A DNA stretch of 64,000 bases from the NCBI GenBank assembly GCA_964394665.1, contig CAYMYN010000002.1, positions 186,001 through 250,000 on the forward strand, given 5' to 3'. The stretch comes from CAYMYN01 sp964394665 (GTDB lineage: Bacteria; Planctomycetota; UBA1135; GCA-002686595). Positions within the stretch are counted from its first letter, which is position 1; every line of letters begins with the position of its first letter. Positions 1 through 7,472 of the stretch are shown here, in pieces. Under the pieces are notes generated by a model. It had not been told where the DNA came from, searched no databases, and worked only from the letters and a program-made list of their open reading frames with translations. Made by a program: the position numbers and the translations under genes.

Positions 1-527
1 GCGGCATTCGGCTCGGCGAGGAGGACGAAGTCGTCGGAATGGTCGTGTCCGAGCCCGGCGCGACGCTCCTGACGGCCACCGAGCGCGGCTTCGGGAAGCG
101 CACTCCGCTCTCGGAGTACCCCATCAAGGGCCGCGGGGGCTTGGGTGTGATCAACATCCGCACGACCGAGCGCAACGGCCGCGTGATCGCGATCGCCCTG
201 TGCCGCGAGGGCGACGACGCGCTCTTCGTCACCAGCGAAGGGATGATCGTGCGCACCCAGATCGCCAACATCAGCACCATGGGGCGCAACACCCAGGGCG
301 TGCGCCTGGTGAACCTCAAGAGCGGCGATTCCCTGGTGGGCCTGGGGGTGGTCTTCGAGAGCGACCTCGAGCGCTACCAGAGCGAGCTCGAGGAGACCGG
401 CGGGGAAGTCCCCTCCGCGCCCCTCGGCGTGACCGAGCTCGGGGACGACGATCACGGATCGGACCCGGATCCTGTGGACGACGACGGGGCCGAGGAGGAC
501 GAGGCCGACCTGGACGACGAGGAGTGA
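1..527 (+). CDS. gyrA: DNA gyrase subunit A, C-terminal part (5' end outside window)
   Basis: The reading frame is open from the window edge (first full codon at base 3) to TGA at 525-527. It encodes the last ~174 residues of GyrA, the subunit that cuts and rejoins DNA during ATP-driven negative supercoiling. What is visible is the end of the C-terminal beta-pinwheel that wraps DNA: a blade beginning GIRLGEEDEVVGMVV, then YPIKGRGGLGVINI, a typical blade sequence, and further blades. The protein ends in a long acidic tail rich in Asp and Glu, as in many GyrA proteins. A ParC-type paralogue cannot be fully excluded from this fragment, but the RGGLGVINI blade favours GyrA. yqeY follows after 3 bp, so the two are probably cotranscribed. 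Confidence 0.9.
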   Translation, partial: GIRLGEEDEVVGMVVSEPGATLLTATERGFGKRTPLSEYPIKGRGGLGVINIRTTERNGRVIAIALCREGDDALFVTSEGMIVRTQIANISTMGRNTQGVRLVNLKSGDSLVGLGVVFESDLERYQSELEETGGEVPSAPLGVTELGDDDHGSDPDPVDDDGAEEDEADLDDEE

Positions 528-530
528 GCG

Positions 531-980
531 ATGCCGAGCGCCCTGTTCGAGAGATTGCAGACCGACTTGAAGGCCGCCATGCGCGAGCGCGACGACCGCG
601 TGCGCGACACCCTGCGCATGGCGATCTCGGAGGCGAAGAACCGCCGCATCGAGCTCCTGCGGGAACTCGAGGACGGTGACGTCGAGGCCGTGTTGCGCAA
701 GGCCGTGAAGATGCGCCAGGAGAGCGCGACGCAGTACGACGCGGCGGGGCGCGCGGACCTGGCCGAGCGCGAGCGCGCGGAGGGAGCGATCCTGGAGCGC
801 TACCTGCCCCGGACGATGGGCGAGGACGAGGCGCGCGCCGCGGTGAGAGCCGTGATCGAACGCCTCGGCGCCGGCTCGAAGAAGGAACTCGGAGCGGTCA
901 TGAAGGCCGTGCTGGCCGAGAACCCGGGGCGCATCGACGGGAAGCTGGCCCAACGGATCGCGGGCGAGCTGCTCGCTTGA
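531..980 (+). CDS. yqeY: GatB/YqeY domain-containing protein
   Basis: A 149-residue protein of the YqeY family, at the usual length of ~148. The N-terminal helical half contains LFERLQTDLKAAMRERD and the typical RxxLRMAISEAKNRRIEL stretch. The C-terminal half ends with the family-like GAVMKAVLAENPGRIDGKLAQRIAGELL. The C-terminal domain is homologous to the tRNA-binding tail of GatB, the Glu-tRNA amidotransferase subunit, but the cellular role of free-standing YqeY is not settled. The start is ATG 531, 3 bp after the gyrA stop. Its TGA (978-980) overlaps the TTG start of murJ, so gyrA-yqeY-murJ form one compact unit. Confidence 0.9.
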   Translation: MPSALFERLQTDLKAAMRERDDRVRDTLRMAISEAKNRRIELLRELEDGDVEAVLRKAVKMRQESATQYDAAGRADLAERERAEGAILERYLPRTMGEDEARAAVRAVIERLGAGSKKELGAVMKAVLAENPGRIDGKLAQRIAGELLA

Positions 981-2632
981 GCGGGACGCAGGTGGTGGAG
1001 GAGTCCCGGCCGGACGTCGTCGCGCGTCACGGTCGGCTCGGCCGCCGGACCCTGCTCGTCTCGGCGATCACGCTGCTCTCGCGCGTCGCCGGCTACGCGC
1101 GCGAGATCCTCTCGGCCGCCCTGTTCGGCGACCGCTCGGGCATCTTCGACGCCTTCATCACGGCCTGGCGCGTCCCGAACCTCTTCCGACGCTTCCTGGG
1201 GGAGGGTGCGCTCGCGACCTCCCTGCAGACCGCGCTCACCGAGGCGGACGCGCGCCACGGGGCCGAGGTGGGCCGGAGGCTCTTCTGGAACACGTTGCGC
1301 ACGCTCTCGGTCGTGCTGGGGGTGGTGTGCGCGGCGGTGATGTTGTTCGTCGCCGCGCTGCCCGACCGGATGCCCCTCACCGGTTGGGCTTGGCTCGGCG
1401 ACGACCCGGCGGCCGTGCGCGAGCTCACGGTGCGCGTGATGCCCTTCGTGGTGCTCGTGTGCCTGGCCGCGGCCGTCGGGGGCGCGCTCAACGTGCGCGG
1501 CCACTTCGCGCTGCCGACCGCCGGCCCGACCCTGCTCAACGCGGTCTGGATCGGGGTGCTCGCCGCGCTCGGCGGCGCCTACGGCTACGAGGTCGTGCGC
1601 GCCGAGGGCGAGACCTTCGAGATGGTGCGCTGGCTCTCGTGGGGCGTTCTGCTCGCGGGGCTGGTGCAACTCCTCGTGTTGCTGCCCGCCCTCGGCCGCC
1701 ACGGACTGGGGCTCCGGCCGGTGGGTCCGCCGCCCGAACGGGTGCCCGGCCTGGGCCCCTGGACCGTGCTCAAGCGCAGCGCACCCCTGGCCCTGGGCGC
1801 GGCGGTCTACCAGATCAACGTCATGCTCGACGGCTTCATGGCGATCAGCCTGCTCGCCGAGGGCGGCCCGACGCTGCACTACTACGCCAACCGCGTGCAG
1901 CAGTTCCCCATGTCGCTCGTGGCGGTGGCGGCGACGGCGGCGGTGTTCCCGGCCATGACGGCTCTCGGTCACACCGGTCGACGCGGGGAGCTGCGCAGCC
2001 TGCACGACCGCACGCAGCGGTTGGTGCTGTTCCTCGCGTTGCCCGCCGCGGTCGGCCTGTTCGTGCTGGCGCGGCCGATCATCGCCGTCTCCTTCGAGCG
2101 CGGCGCCTTCGGAGCCGAAGGGGTCGAGCGCGCCGCCGCGGCCCTGCGCATGTTGGCCCTCGCGTTGGTGCCCGCCGGCGCGACCGGCCTCGTCGCGCGG
2201 ACCTACTACGCGCTGGGCGACTTCCGCACGCCCGTGCGCATCTCGGCCCTGGCCCTGGTCGCCAACGTGGTGCTCAACGTCGTGTGCGTGGTGGGCCTGC
2301 GCATGGACGTCGACGGGTTGGCGCTGGCGACGGCCGTGACGAGTTGGGGGAACCTCCTGCTCCTGCTGCCCGGCCTGACCGATCGCCTGGGGCTGCCCCC
2401 CTCCGCCCCCGGCTTCGGCTCCTCGGCGCTGCGGACCCTGGGGGCGTCCCTGGTCTGCGGTCTGGCCTCCTTCGGGGCGCACGCCGCGCTCGAGGGCCAC
2501 GCGCCGCGCTCGATCGCGCTGCTCGTGGCGATGGCGGCCGGGGCGCTGGCCTTCGCCCTGGCCGCGCGGGCGCTGGCCGCGCCGGAGTGGCTGGAACTCC
2601 GGGCCCGTCTGACCCGCCGCCGACGCGCCTGA
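977..2632 (+). CDS. murJ: Lipid II flippase MurJ
   Basis: A 551-residue integral membrane protein of the MurJ/MviN family (MOP superfamily). The family flips lipid II across the inner membrane for peptidoglycan synthesis. The N-terminal signature LLSRVAGYAREILSAALFG is typical, and about 14 hydrophobic segments follow. Family landmarks include AWRVPNLFRRFLGEGAL near residue 60 and YYANRVQQFPMSLVAVA near residue 310. The start is an uncommon TTG at 977 whose last two bases overlap the yqeY stop (TTGA), which indicates translational coupling. The length is slightly above the ~510-residue norm. The presence of MurJ suggests this lineage makes peptidoglycan. Confidence 0.93.
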   Translation: MSGTQVVEESRPDVVARHGRLGRRTLLVSAITLLSRVAGYAREILSAALFGDRSGIFDAFITAWRVPNLFRRFLGEGALATSLQTALTEADARHGAEVGRRLFWNTLRTLSVVLGVVCAAVMLFVAALPDRMPLTGWAWLGDDPAAVRELTVRVMPFVVLVCLAAAVGGALNVRGHFALPTAGPTLLNAVWIGVLAALGGAYGYEVVRAEGETFEMVRWLSWGVLLAGLVQLLVLLPALGRHGLGLRPVGPPPERVPGLGPWTVLKRSAPLALGAAVYQINVMLDGFMAISLLAEGGPTLHYYANRVQQFPMSLVAVAATAAVFPAMTALGHTGRRGELRSLHDRTQRLVLFLALPAAVGLFVLARPIIAVSFERGAFGAEGVERAAAALRMLALALVPAGATGLVARTYYALGDFRTPVRISALALVANVVLNVVCVVGLRMDVDGLALATAVTSWGNLLLLLPGLTDRLGLPPSAPGFGSSALRTLGASLVCGLASFGAHAALEGHAPRSIALLVAMAAGALAFALAARALAAPEWLELRARLTRRRRA

Positions 2633-2687
2633 ACCCGGTCCTGGGACGGTCCGGGGACGGGGCGGCCCGGCCAGCGGGGGGCTAGTG

Positions 2688-2732
2688 CCAAAGATGATGT
2701 GGCCCTAACTCTGGGCACCACAACATGTAGGG
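2688..2732 (+). promoter_or_regulatory. Tandem NrdR-like boxes upstream of nrdJ
   Basis: Two imperfect matches to the 14-bp core CACWATATATWGTG of the NrdR box lie at 2688-2701 (CCAAAGATGATGTG, 9 of 14) and 2719-2732 (CACAACATGTAGGG, 11 of 14). Their spacing is exactly 31 bp, three helical turns, which is the known arrangement for cooperative binding by the ribonucleotide-reductase repressor NrdR. They lie ~235 bp before the chosen nrdJ start. The spacing argues for function more strongly than either half alone. No nrdR gene is in the window. Confidence 0.6.
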
Positions 2733-2843
2733 GCGATGCCCCAGAACGGGTCCAGAAACGTGCCAGCCTGGGGTTTGGAACGGGCCAGAGCCTTCGCTAC
2801 GGTGGGCCCTCGCTGCCGCGCTCCGCCGGGATCCCCACCCGGA

Positions 2844-2876
2844 GCCGTAACCTCTTGCTCGCAAGCAGTTTACGGC
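2844..2876 (+). other. Nested hairpin in the nrdJ leader
   Basis: GCCGTAA (2844-2850) pairs perfectly with TTACGGC (2870-2876). Inside it CTTG (2854-2857) pairs with CAAG (2862-2865). The structure lies between the NrdR-like boxes and the nrdJ start in a ~230-nt leader. I see no B12-box or other recognised riboswitch core, so its function is unknown. Confidence 0.4.
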
Positions 2877-2966
2877 GACGGGCGCGCCGGTGTCCGACCC
2901 GCGAGCGGCTCCCACACGCCGGAGCCCGCCCGCCCCGAACCATCCATCGACAAGAGGAAGAAGGAC

Positions 2967-5486
2967 GTGAACCCCACTGCGCCCATGTCCAAGCGAGCCG
3001 CCCAACCGGCCGGTTCCGCCAAGAGCACCGAGGCCCTGATCCAGCTCGAGTCGGTCAACCCGCCGGAGGGCCTGCCCGCTCCGGACCTGACCGAGAACGC
3101 GCGCAAGGTGCTCGAGCGGCGGTACCTCAAGAAGGACCCCGAGACCGGCGAGGTCTGCGAAACCCCCGAGCAGCTCCTGTGGCGCGTCGCCTCGCACGTC
3201 GCGCGGGCCGAGTTCGAGTTCGAGGGCGGCACCGCCGAGCGGGCGCTGGCGGTGGCGGGTGAGTACTACGACCTGATGGCGCGCCGGCGCTTCATGCCCA
3301 ACAGCCCCTGCCTGATGAACGCGGGCCGCGAGATGGGGATGCTCTCGGCTTGCTTCGTGCTGCCGGTCGAGGACTCGATCGAAGGCATCTTCGAGGCGAT
3401 CAAGGCCACGGCCCTGATCCAGAAGGCCGGCGGCGGCACGGGCTTCAGCTTCTCGCGCCTGCGTCCCCAGGGCGACCTGGTGCGCAGCTCGGGCGGGACG
3501 ACCGAAGGGCCGCTGTCCTTCATCCAGGTCTTCTCGAAGGCCACCGACGCGATCCAACAGGGTGCGTTCCGGCGCGGGGCCAACATGGGCATTCTGCGCA
3601 TCGACCACCCGGACATCGTCGAGTTCATCACCTTCAAGGACGATCGCACGCGGCTGACCAACTACAACGTCTCGGTGGCCATCACCGACCGCTTCCTGGA
3701 AGAGCTCGAGCGCGATCCGGGGACGGTGCACCAGGTGATGAACCCGCGCACCAAGCAGTGGCGCAAGCTCGCCAAGCTCGACGCGCAAGGCAAGCCGAGC
3801 GAGGACTCTTGGACCGTCGGCGAGCTGTGGAACATGATCATCTCCCACGCCCACTCCTCGGGCGAGCCGGGCGTGATCTTCATCGATCGCATCAACGCCA
3901 CGAACCCGATCAAGAACGTCGGCCTGATCGAGGCGACCAACCCCTGCGGCGAGCAGCCCCTGCACCCGTGGGACTCCTGCAACCTGGGTTCGATCAACCT
4001 CGGCGTGCTGGTCAAGGGCACCGGCGCCGAGGCGCGCTTCGACTGGGACGAGTACAAGGCCGTGATCCACACGACCACGCGATTCCTCGACGACGTGATC
4101 GAGGTCAACCGCTATCCGCTGCCGCAGATCGACAACATGTCGAAGACGACGCGGCGCATCGGGCTGGGCGTGATGGGCTTCGCCGACGCGCTGTACAAGC
4201 TCGGCATCGCCTACAACTCCGAGGAGGGCGTGGCCTTCGGCGAGCAGGTGATGCAGGTGATGAACGACGAGTCGCACCTGGCCTCGGAGATGCTGGCCGA
4301 GGAGCGCGGCGTGTTCCCCGCCTGGGAAGGCTCCGACTGGGAGCGCCAGGGCCGTCGCGTGCGCAACTCGTACACCACGACCGTCGCGCCGACCGGGACG
4401 ATCTCGATCATCGCCAACTGCTCGGGCGGGATCGAGCCGATGTTCAGCTTGGCCTTCCTGCGCCAGGTGATGAAGGACACCAAGGGCCAGCCGACCGTCA
4501 TGCGCGAGGTCAACTACGTCTTCGAGCAGGAGGCCAAGGCCTACGGCGTCTGGTCGGACGAGCTCGTCGACCAGATCCTGCAGCAGGGCACGCTGGCGCA
4601 CCTGGACGAGGTCCCCGAGGAGCTCAAGCGCATCTTCGTCACCGCGCACGACATCACGCCCTACTGGCACATGAAGATGCAGGCGGCTTTCCAGCGCCAC
4701 TGCGACGCGTCGATCTCGAAGACGATCAACTTCCCCCAGCACGCCTCGGTCGAGGACGTGCGCGAGATCTACGACATGGCGGTGCGCGAAGGCGTCAAGG
4801 GGGTCACGGTCTACCGTGACGGCTGCCGCGAGATGCAGCCCATGGCCCTCAACAACGCCAAGGAGAGCGCCCCGCAGCCCGCGGGCGTCCCCGCGTCCGC
4901 TGCCGAGCGCGCCACCGAGCCGGTCGCCGCCGCGCACGCCGGCGAGCTCAAGCCCATCCGGCTCCCCGAGATCATGAGCTGCCTGCGCATCCGTCAGATG
5001 ACGCCCTTCGGCAACATGCACGTGAAGGTCTCGGTGGACCCCGTCAACGAGCGGGAGCGCGAGGTCTTCGCCCAGCTTGGCAAGGGCGGCGACGTGGCCA
5101 ACTCGGACCTCGAGGCGATCTGCCGCATCCTCTCGCTCTGGTTGCGCGCGAACGGCAGCCTCGAGCTGGCGGTCAAGCAGCTCGACGGGATCGGCTCGAG
5201 CATGACCGTCCCCACGAAGGACGGCCGGATCATGTCGCTGGCGGACGGCCTGGCGCGGGCGCTGCGGCGCTACCTCGACGCGAAGGCGCGTTGGGGTCTG
5301 CGCGGGCTGCTGCTCGGCGAGGCGGGCATCGACACGCCGGCCGGCACTCCGGCGGCCCAGCCCATCCTCGGCAGCACGCCGCGCAACGTCAGCCAGTACA
5401 AGATCAAGTGCCCGGCTTGCAGCTCGGCGCTGGCCTTCGAAGAGGGCTGCGTGAAGTGCTACGCCTGCGGCTTCAGCCAGTGCTGA
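2967..5486 (+). CDS. nrdJ: Adenosylcobalamin-dependent (class II) ribonucleoside-diphosphate reductase
   Basis: This 839-residue class II ribonucleotide reductase makes deoxyribonucleotides with an adenosylcobalamin-generated thiyl radical. With the GTG start at 2967, Asn325-Pro-Cys327-Gly-Glu329 forms the active-site loop, with Cys327 as radical cysteine. Cys115 (in NSPCLMNAG) and Cys338 (in DSCNLGS) fit the reducible pair. A Pro/Ala linker near residue 640 precedes a TSCPD-type domain. The C-terminus is a cysteine-rich tail with CPAC, CVKC and CGFSQC elements that should carry electrons to the active site. The frame stays open upstream to 2736, but GTG 2967 has GAGGA at a proper distance (2954-2958); ATG 2985 is a fallback. 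It is monocistronic, closed by a strong hairpin, and probably NrdR-controlled. Confidence 0.92.
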   Translation: MNPTAPMSKRAAQPAGSAKSTEALIQLESVNPPEGLPAPDLTENARKVLERRYLKKDPETGEVCETPEQLLWRVASHVARAEFEFEGGTAERALAVAGEYYDLMARRRFMPNSPCLMNAGREMGMLSACFVLPVEDSIEGIFEAIKATALIQKAGGGTGFSFSRLRPQGDLVRSSGGTTEGPLSFIQVFSKATDAIQQGAFRRGANMGILRIDHPDIVEFITFKDDRTRLTNYNVSVAITDRFLEELERDPGTVHQVMNPRTKQWRKLAKLDAQGKPSEDSWTVGELWNMIISHAHSSGEPGVIFIDRINATNPIKNVGLIEATNPCGEQPLHPWDSCNLGSINLGVLVKGTGAEARFDWDEYKAVIHTTTRFLDDVIEVNRYPLPQIDNMSKTTRRIGLGVMGFADALYKLGIAYNSEEGVAFGEQVMQVMNDESHLASEMLAEERGVFPAWEGSDWERQGRRVRNSYTTTVAPTGTISIIANCSGGIEPMFSLAFLRQVMKDTKGQPTVMREVNYVFEQEAKAYGVWSDELVDQILQQGTLAHLDEVPEELKRIFVTAHDITPYWHMKMQAAFQRHCDASISKTINFPQHASVEDVREIYDMAVREGVKGVTVYRDGCREMQPMALNNAKESAPQPAGVPASAAERATEPVAAAHAGELKPIRLPEIMSCLRIRQMTPFGNMHVKVSVDPVNEREREVFAQLGKGGDVANSDLEAICRILSLWLRANGSLELAVKQLDGIGSSMTVPTKDGRIMSLADGLARALRRYLDAKARWGLRGLLLGEAGIDTPAGTPAAQPILGSTPRNVSQYKIKCPACSSALAFEEGCVKCYACGFSQC

Positions 5487-5527
5487 TGGTTCTGGGCGAC
5501 TGAACCCGTGCCCGCTGGGCGCTGGAA

Positions 5528-5569
5528 CGGACGGGCCCCCCGCTTCGAGAGGAGCGGGGGGCCCGTCCG
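5528..5569. terminator. Bidirectional hairpin terminator (nrdJ / 5595 gene)
   Basis: CGGACGGGCCCCCCGCT (5528-5544) and its exact complement at 5553-5569 form a 17-bp perfect stem with an 8-nt loop between two convergent genes. No T-tract follows on either side. Confidence 0.7.
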
Positions 5570-5594
5570 CGTTCGGGGGCTGGGCGCGAAGGGC

Positions 5595-6182
5595 TCACTC
5601 GCCATCACGCCGCGGGGCTTCGGGTCCGAGCTCGCGGCCGAACATGTTGCGCCGGGGCGGCGCATGGTGCGTGCGCTTGAAGTACAGACGCGCTTGGCGC
5701 TGCAGGTTGGTGAGGATCAGGCGCTCGCCCTCGAGCTGATAGCGGTACAGGCGTCGCTCGCCCGGGGGCTCGAAGGCCAGAAAGCCCTGCTCGTCCACCT
5801 CGGCGCCCACGACGCCCTCCAGCGCGAGCTGTCCGAAGGCGTCGATCTGGACGCGGTGCACGCCCGACTGGAAGTAGGCTTCGAAGAGCCGCTCGCGCAC
5901 GGTCTCGACCATGCCCAGGTGCAGCTCGATCGAGAGGAACCCGTCGACGATCAGCAGCATGCCGCTCTGACGGAAGGCAGGATTGCGGGCCGCGGGGCTC
6001 TCCACGCGCTCGAGCTCCCAGGCGCCCTGGAGCTCGGCGAGGCGAGGATCCAGGGCCGGACGTTCGGCGGCCGACTTCGCAGGGAGTTCTTCGTCCTGGG
6101 GGAGCGCGCCGGGGCGCAGACCGAAGGCGAGGCTCGAAGCCAGCGCCGCGCCGGCGAGCAGGGTGGGGAGCGGGTTGCGCAT
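5595..6182 (-). CDS. Secreted lipocalin-like hypothetical protein
   Basis: A 195-residue protein with an N-terminal signal peptide (about residues 1-24, RNPLPTLLAGAALASSLAFG). The mature part begins with an LAELQGAWELERVES motif, like the LxGxW openings of lipocalin-like and TIGR03067-type domains found often in Planctomycetota. The remainder looks beta-rich, with regular alternation such as YRYQLEGERLILTNLQ, as expected for a small barrel that might bind a lipophilic ligand. No catalytic residues are evident and no function is assigned. It is convergent with nrdJ and divergent from the CDF gene 56 bp away. Confidence 0.6.
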   Translation of the reverse strand: MRNPLPTLLAGAALASSLAFGLRPGALPQDEELPAKSAAERPALDPRLAELQGAWELERVESPAARNPAFRQSGMLLIVDGFLSIELHLGMVETVRERLFEAYFQSGVHRVQIDAFGQLALEGVVGAEVDEQGFLAFEPPGERRLYRYQLEGERLILTNLQRQARLYFKRTHHAPPRRNMFGRELGPEAPRRDGE

Positions 6183-6225
6183 GGGGGGCTCGGGTCAGGG
6201 CGTCGGTGGGGTGAGGGGATCAGGA

Positions 6226-6231
6226 TAGAGT
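6226..6231 (+). promoter_or_regulatory. Candidate -10 element giving a leaderless CDF mRNA
   Basis: TAGAGT lies 7 bp before the ATG at 6239, the spacing expected when transcription starts on the start codon. No Shine-Dalgarno sequence and no convincing -35 box is visible. Confidence 0.4.
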
Positions 6232-6238
6232 AGGGGCC

Positions 6239-7141
6239 ATGGGCGCTGAGCCGGTTCGTGTCGCCGCCCGCGTCGAGCGGCCCGCGGAGCCCCAGGGCGT
6301 GGCCCATGGGCACCGCGTCAACGCCGCCGTGAACCTTCTGCTCGCGACTTCGAAAGTCACGATCGGTTGGGCGGCGGGCTCCTCGGCGCTCTTCGCCAAC
6401 GGAGTCGAGCACCTGGGTGACCTGGGCAACAACGCCTTGGCGTGGCTCGGGCACCGCGCCTCGCAGGCGCCGCCCGACGAGGATCACCACTACGGACACG
6501 GCAACGCGGAGGCCCTCGCGACGGCCGCCATCGGAGCCATCATCCTGGGCGGCGGGTTGGTCGTGATCTGGCGCGCGTTCTCGGGGGCGTCGGTCGCCGA
6601 ACCGGGGTTGTGGGGCGGCTTGGCCCTGGGCGTGGCCGCGGCCTCGGCCCTCGTGTGCGAGGGGCTGTCGCGCTGGACGCACCGGCTCGCCGCGCGCCTG
6701 GGGAACGGGCCCCTGCGGGCGTTGGCACGCGACAAACGCTCCGACGCGCTGACGAGCCTCTTGGTCGTGGTCGGGGTCGGCTCGTCGCTCCTGGGCGTGC
6801 GCTGGCTCGAGCCGCCCGTGGCGGTCGTGATGGGGGCGGGCATCGTGTGGATGGGCCTGCGCAGCCTGCGCGAGGGGCTCGACGTGCTGATGGACCGCGT
6901 CGACGATCCGGAGCTGCGAGGTTCGCTGAAGAGCGTCGCGAGCGCGATCCCCGGCGTGCGCGGAGTGCAGCAGGTGCGCGTTCACCCGCTCGGCTCGGAG
7001 CTGCGCGTCGACATGCAGATCAGCGTCGAGGGTTCGCTCTCGGTGCGCGAGGGGCACACCATCGCCCACGAGGTCGAACGCGCCGTGCTGCGCCAGGAGC
7101 CGCGCGCCGTCGAGGTGCACGTGCACGTCAATCCGGCGTGA
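6239..7141 (+). CDS. Cation diffusion facilitator family transporter
   Basis: A 300-residue CDF transporter with ~6 membrane segments (residues ~28-200) and a cytoplasmic C-terminal domain (residues ~205-300) ending in EVHVHVNPA. Members export divalent metals by proton antiport as dimers. The loop after the second segment contains DEDHHYGHGNAEA, the usual HxxYGHGKxE signature. The metal site is unusual. Zn2+ exporters have HxxxD or DxxxD in TM2 and HxxxD in TM5. Here TM2 has Glu57-x-x-x-Asp61 and TM5 has Asp165-x-x-x-Asp169, an all-carboxylate set with no His. That hints at a harder ion such as Mn2+, Mg2+ or Fe2+ rather than Zn2+, but this is inference. It is probably translated from a leaderless mRNA. 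Confidence 0.88.
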   Translation: MGAEPVRVAARVERPAEPQGVAHGHRVNAAVNLLLATSKVTIGWAAGSSALFANGVEHLGDLGNNALAWLGHRASQAPPDEDHHYGHGNAEALATAAIGAIILGGGLVVIWRAFSGASVAEPGLWGGLALGVAAASALVCEGLSRWTHRLAARLGNGPLRALARDKRSDALTSLLVVVGVGSSLLGVRWLEPPVAVVMGAGIVWMGLRSLREGLDVLMDRVDDPELRGSLKSVASAIPGVRGVQQVRVHPLGSELRVDMQISVEGSLSVREGHTIAHEVERAVLRQEPRAVEVHVHVNPA

Positions 7142-7472
7142 TGGGCGGGAGGGAGCGGCGGAGGGGCGCGGGTGTCGGCGGGTCGGGCGCCGCGGACCTC
7201 GGCGACTCTCTCTCACGGGACCCACCCCCACCGTTCGCCGACCGACCCCCCGACCCTGGCGGCCGCGGGTGGTTGCGTCCACGTTCGGCAAGAGCCGGCG
7301 CAATCGCGACGGGGCGCTCGAGCACCGACCGCGGCGATCGGGGGGTCCGAAGCCGCCGGGCGCTCGCATTCCTTACAGAAGGGTCGCCCCGACGCCCCTG
7401 TTAGGATCGTACGGCGCGTCCTTCCCCGCCCGGGCCCGGCCCGACGCACCAACTCCCTCCCCAGCCCCCGCG
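7142..7472 (+). other. Intergenic region before the dsbD-like gene
   Basis: No gene is supported here. The only signal I see is TTAGGAT (7401-7407), a -10-like element ~65 bp before the dsbD start. The same TTAGGAT occurs upstream of ispG on the other strand. The rest is GC-rich and featureless. Confidence 0.35.

Noticed and set aside
2633..2966. Adenosylcobalamin riboswitch in the nrdJ leader
   Set aside because: No B12-box-like sequence or recognisable four-way junction; only a nested hairpin is visible.
2682..5021. Long minus-strand open frame opposite nrdJ, and similar frames opposite other genes
   Set aside because: These mirror the codon structure of high-GC genes on the other strand, carry no family motifs, and overlap certain genes.
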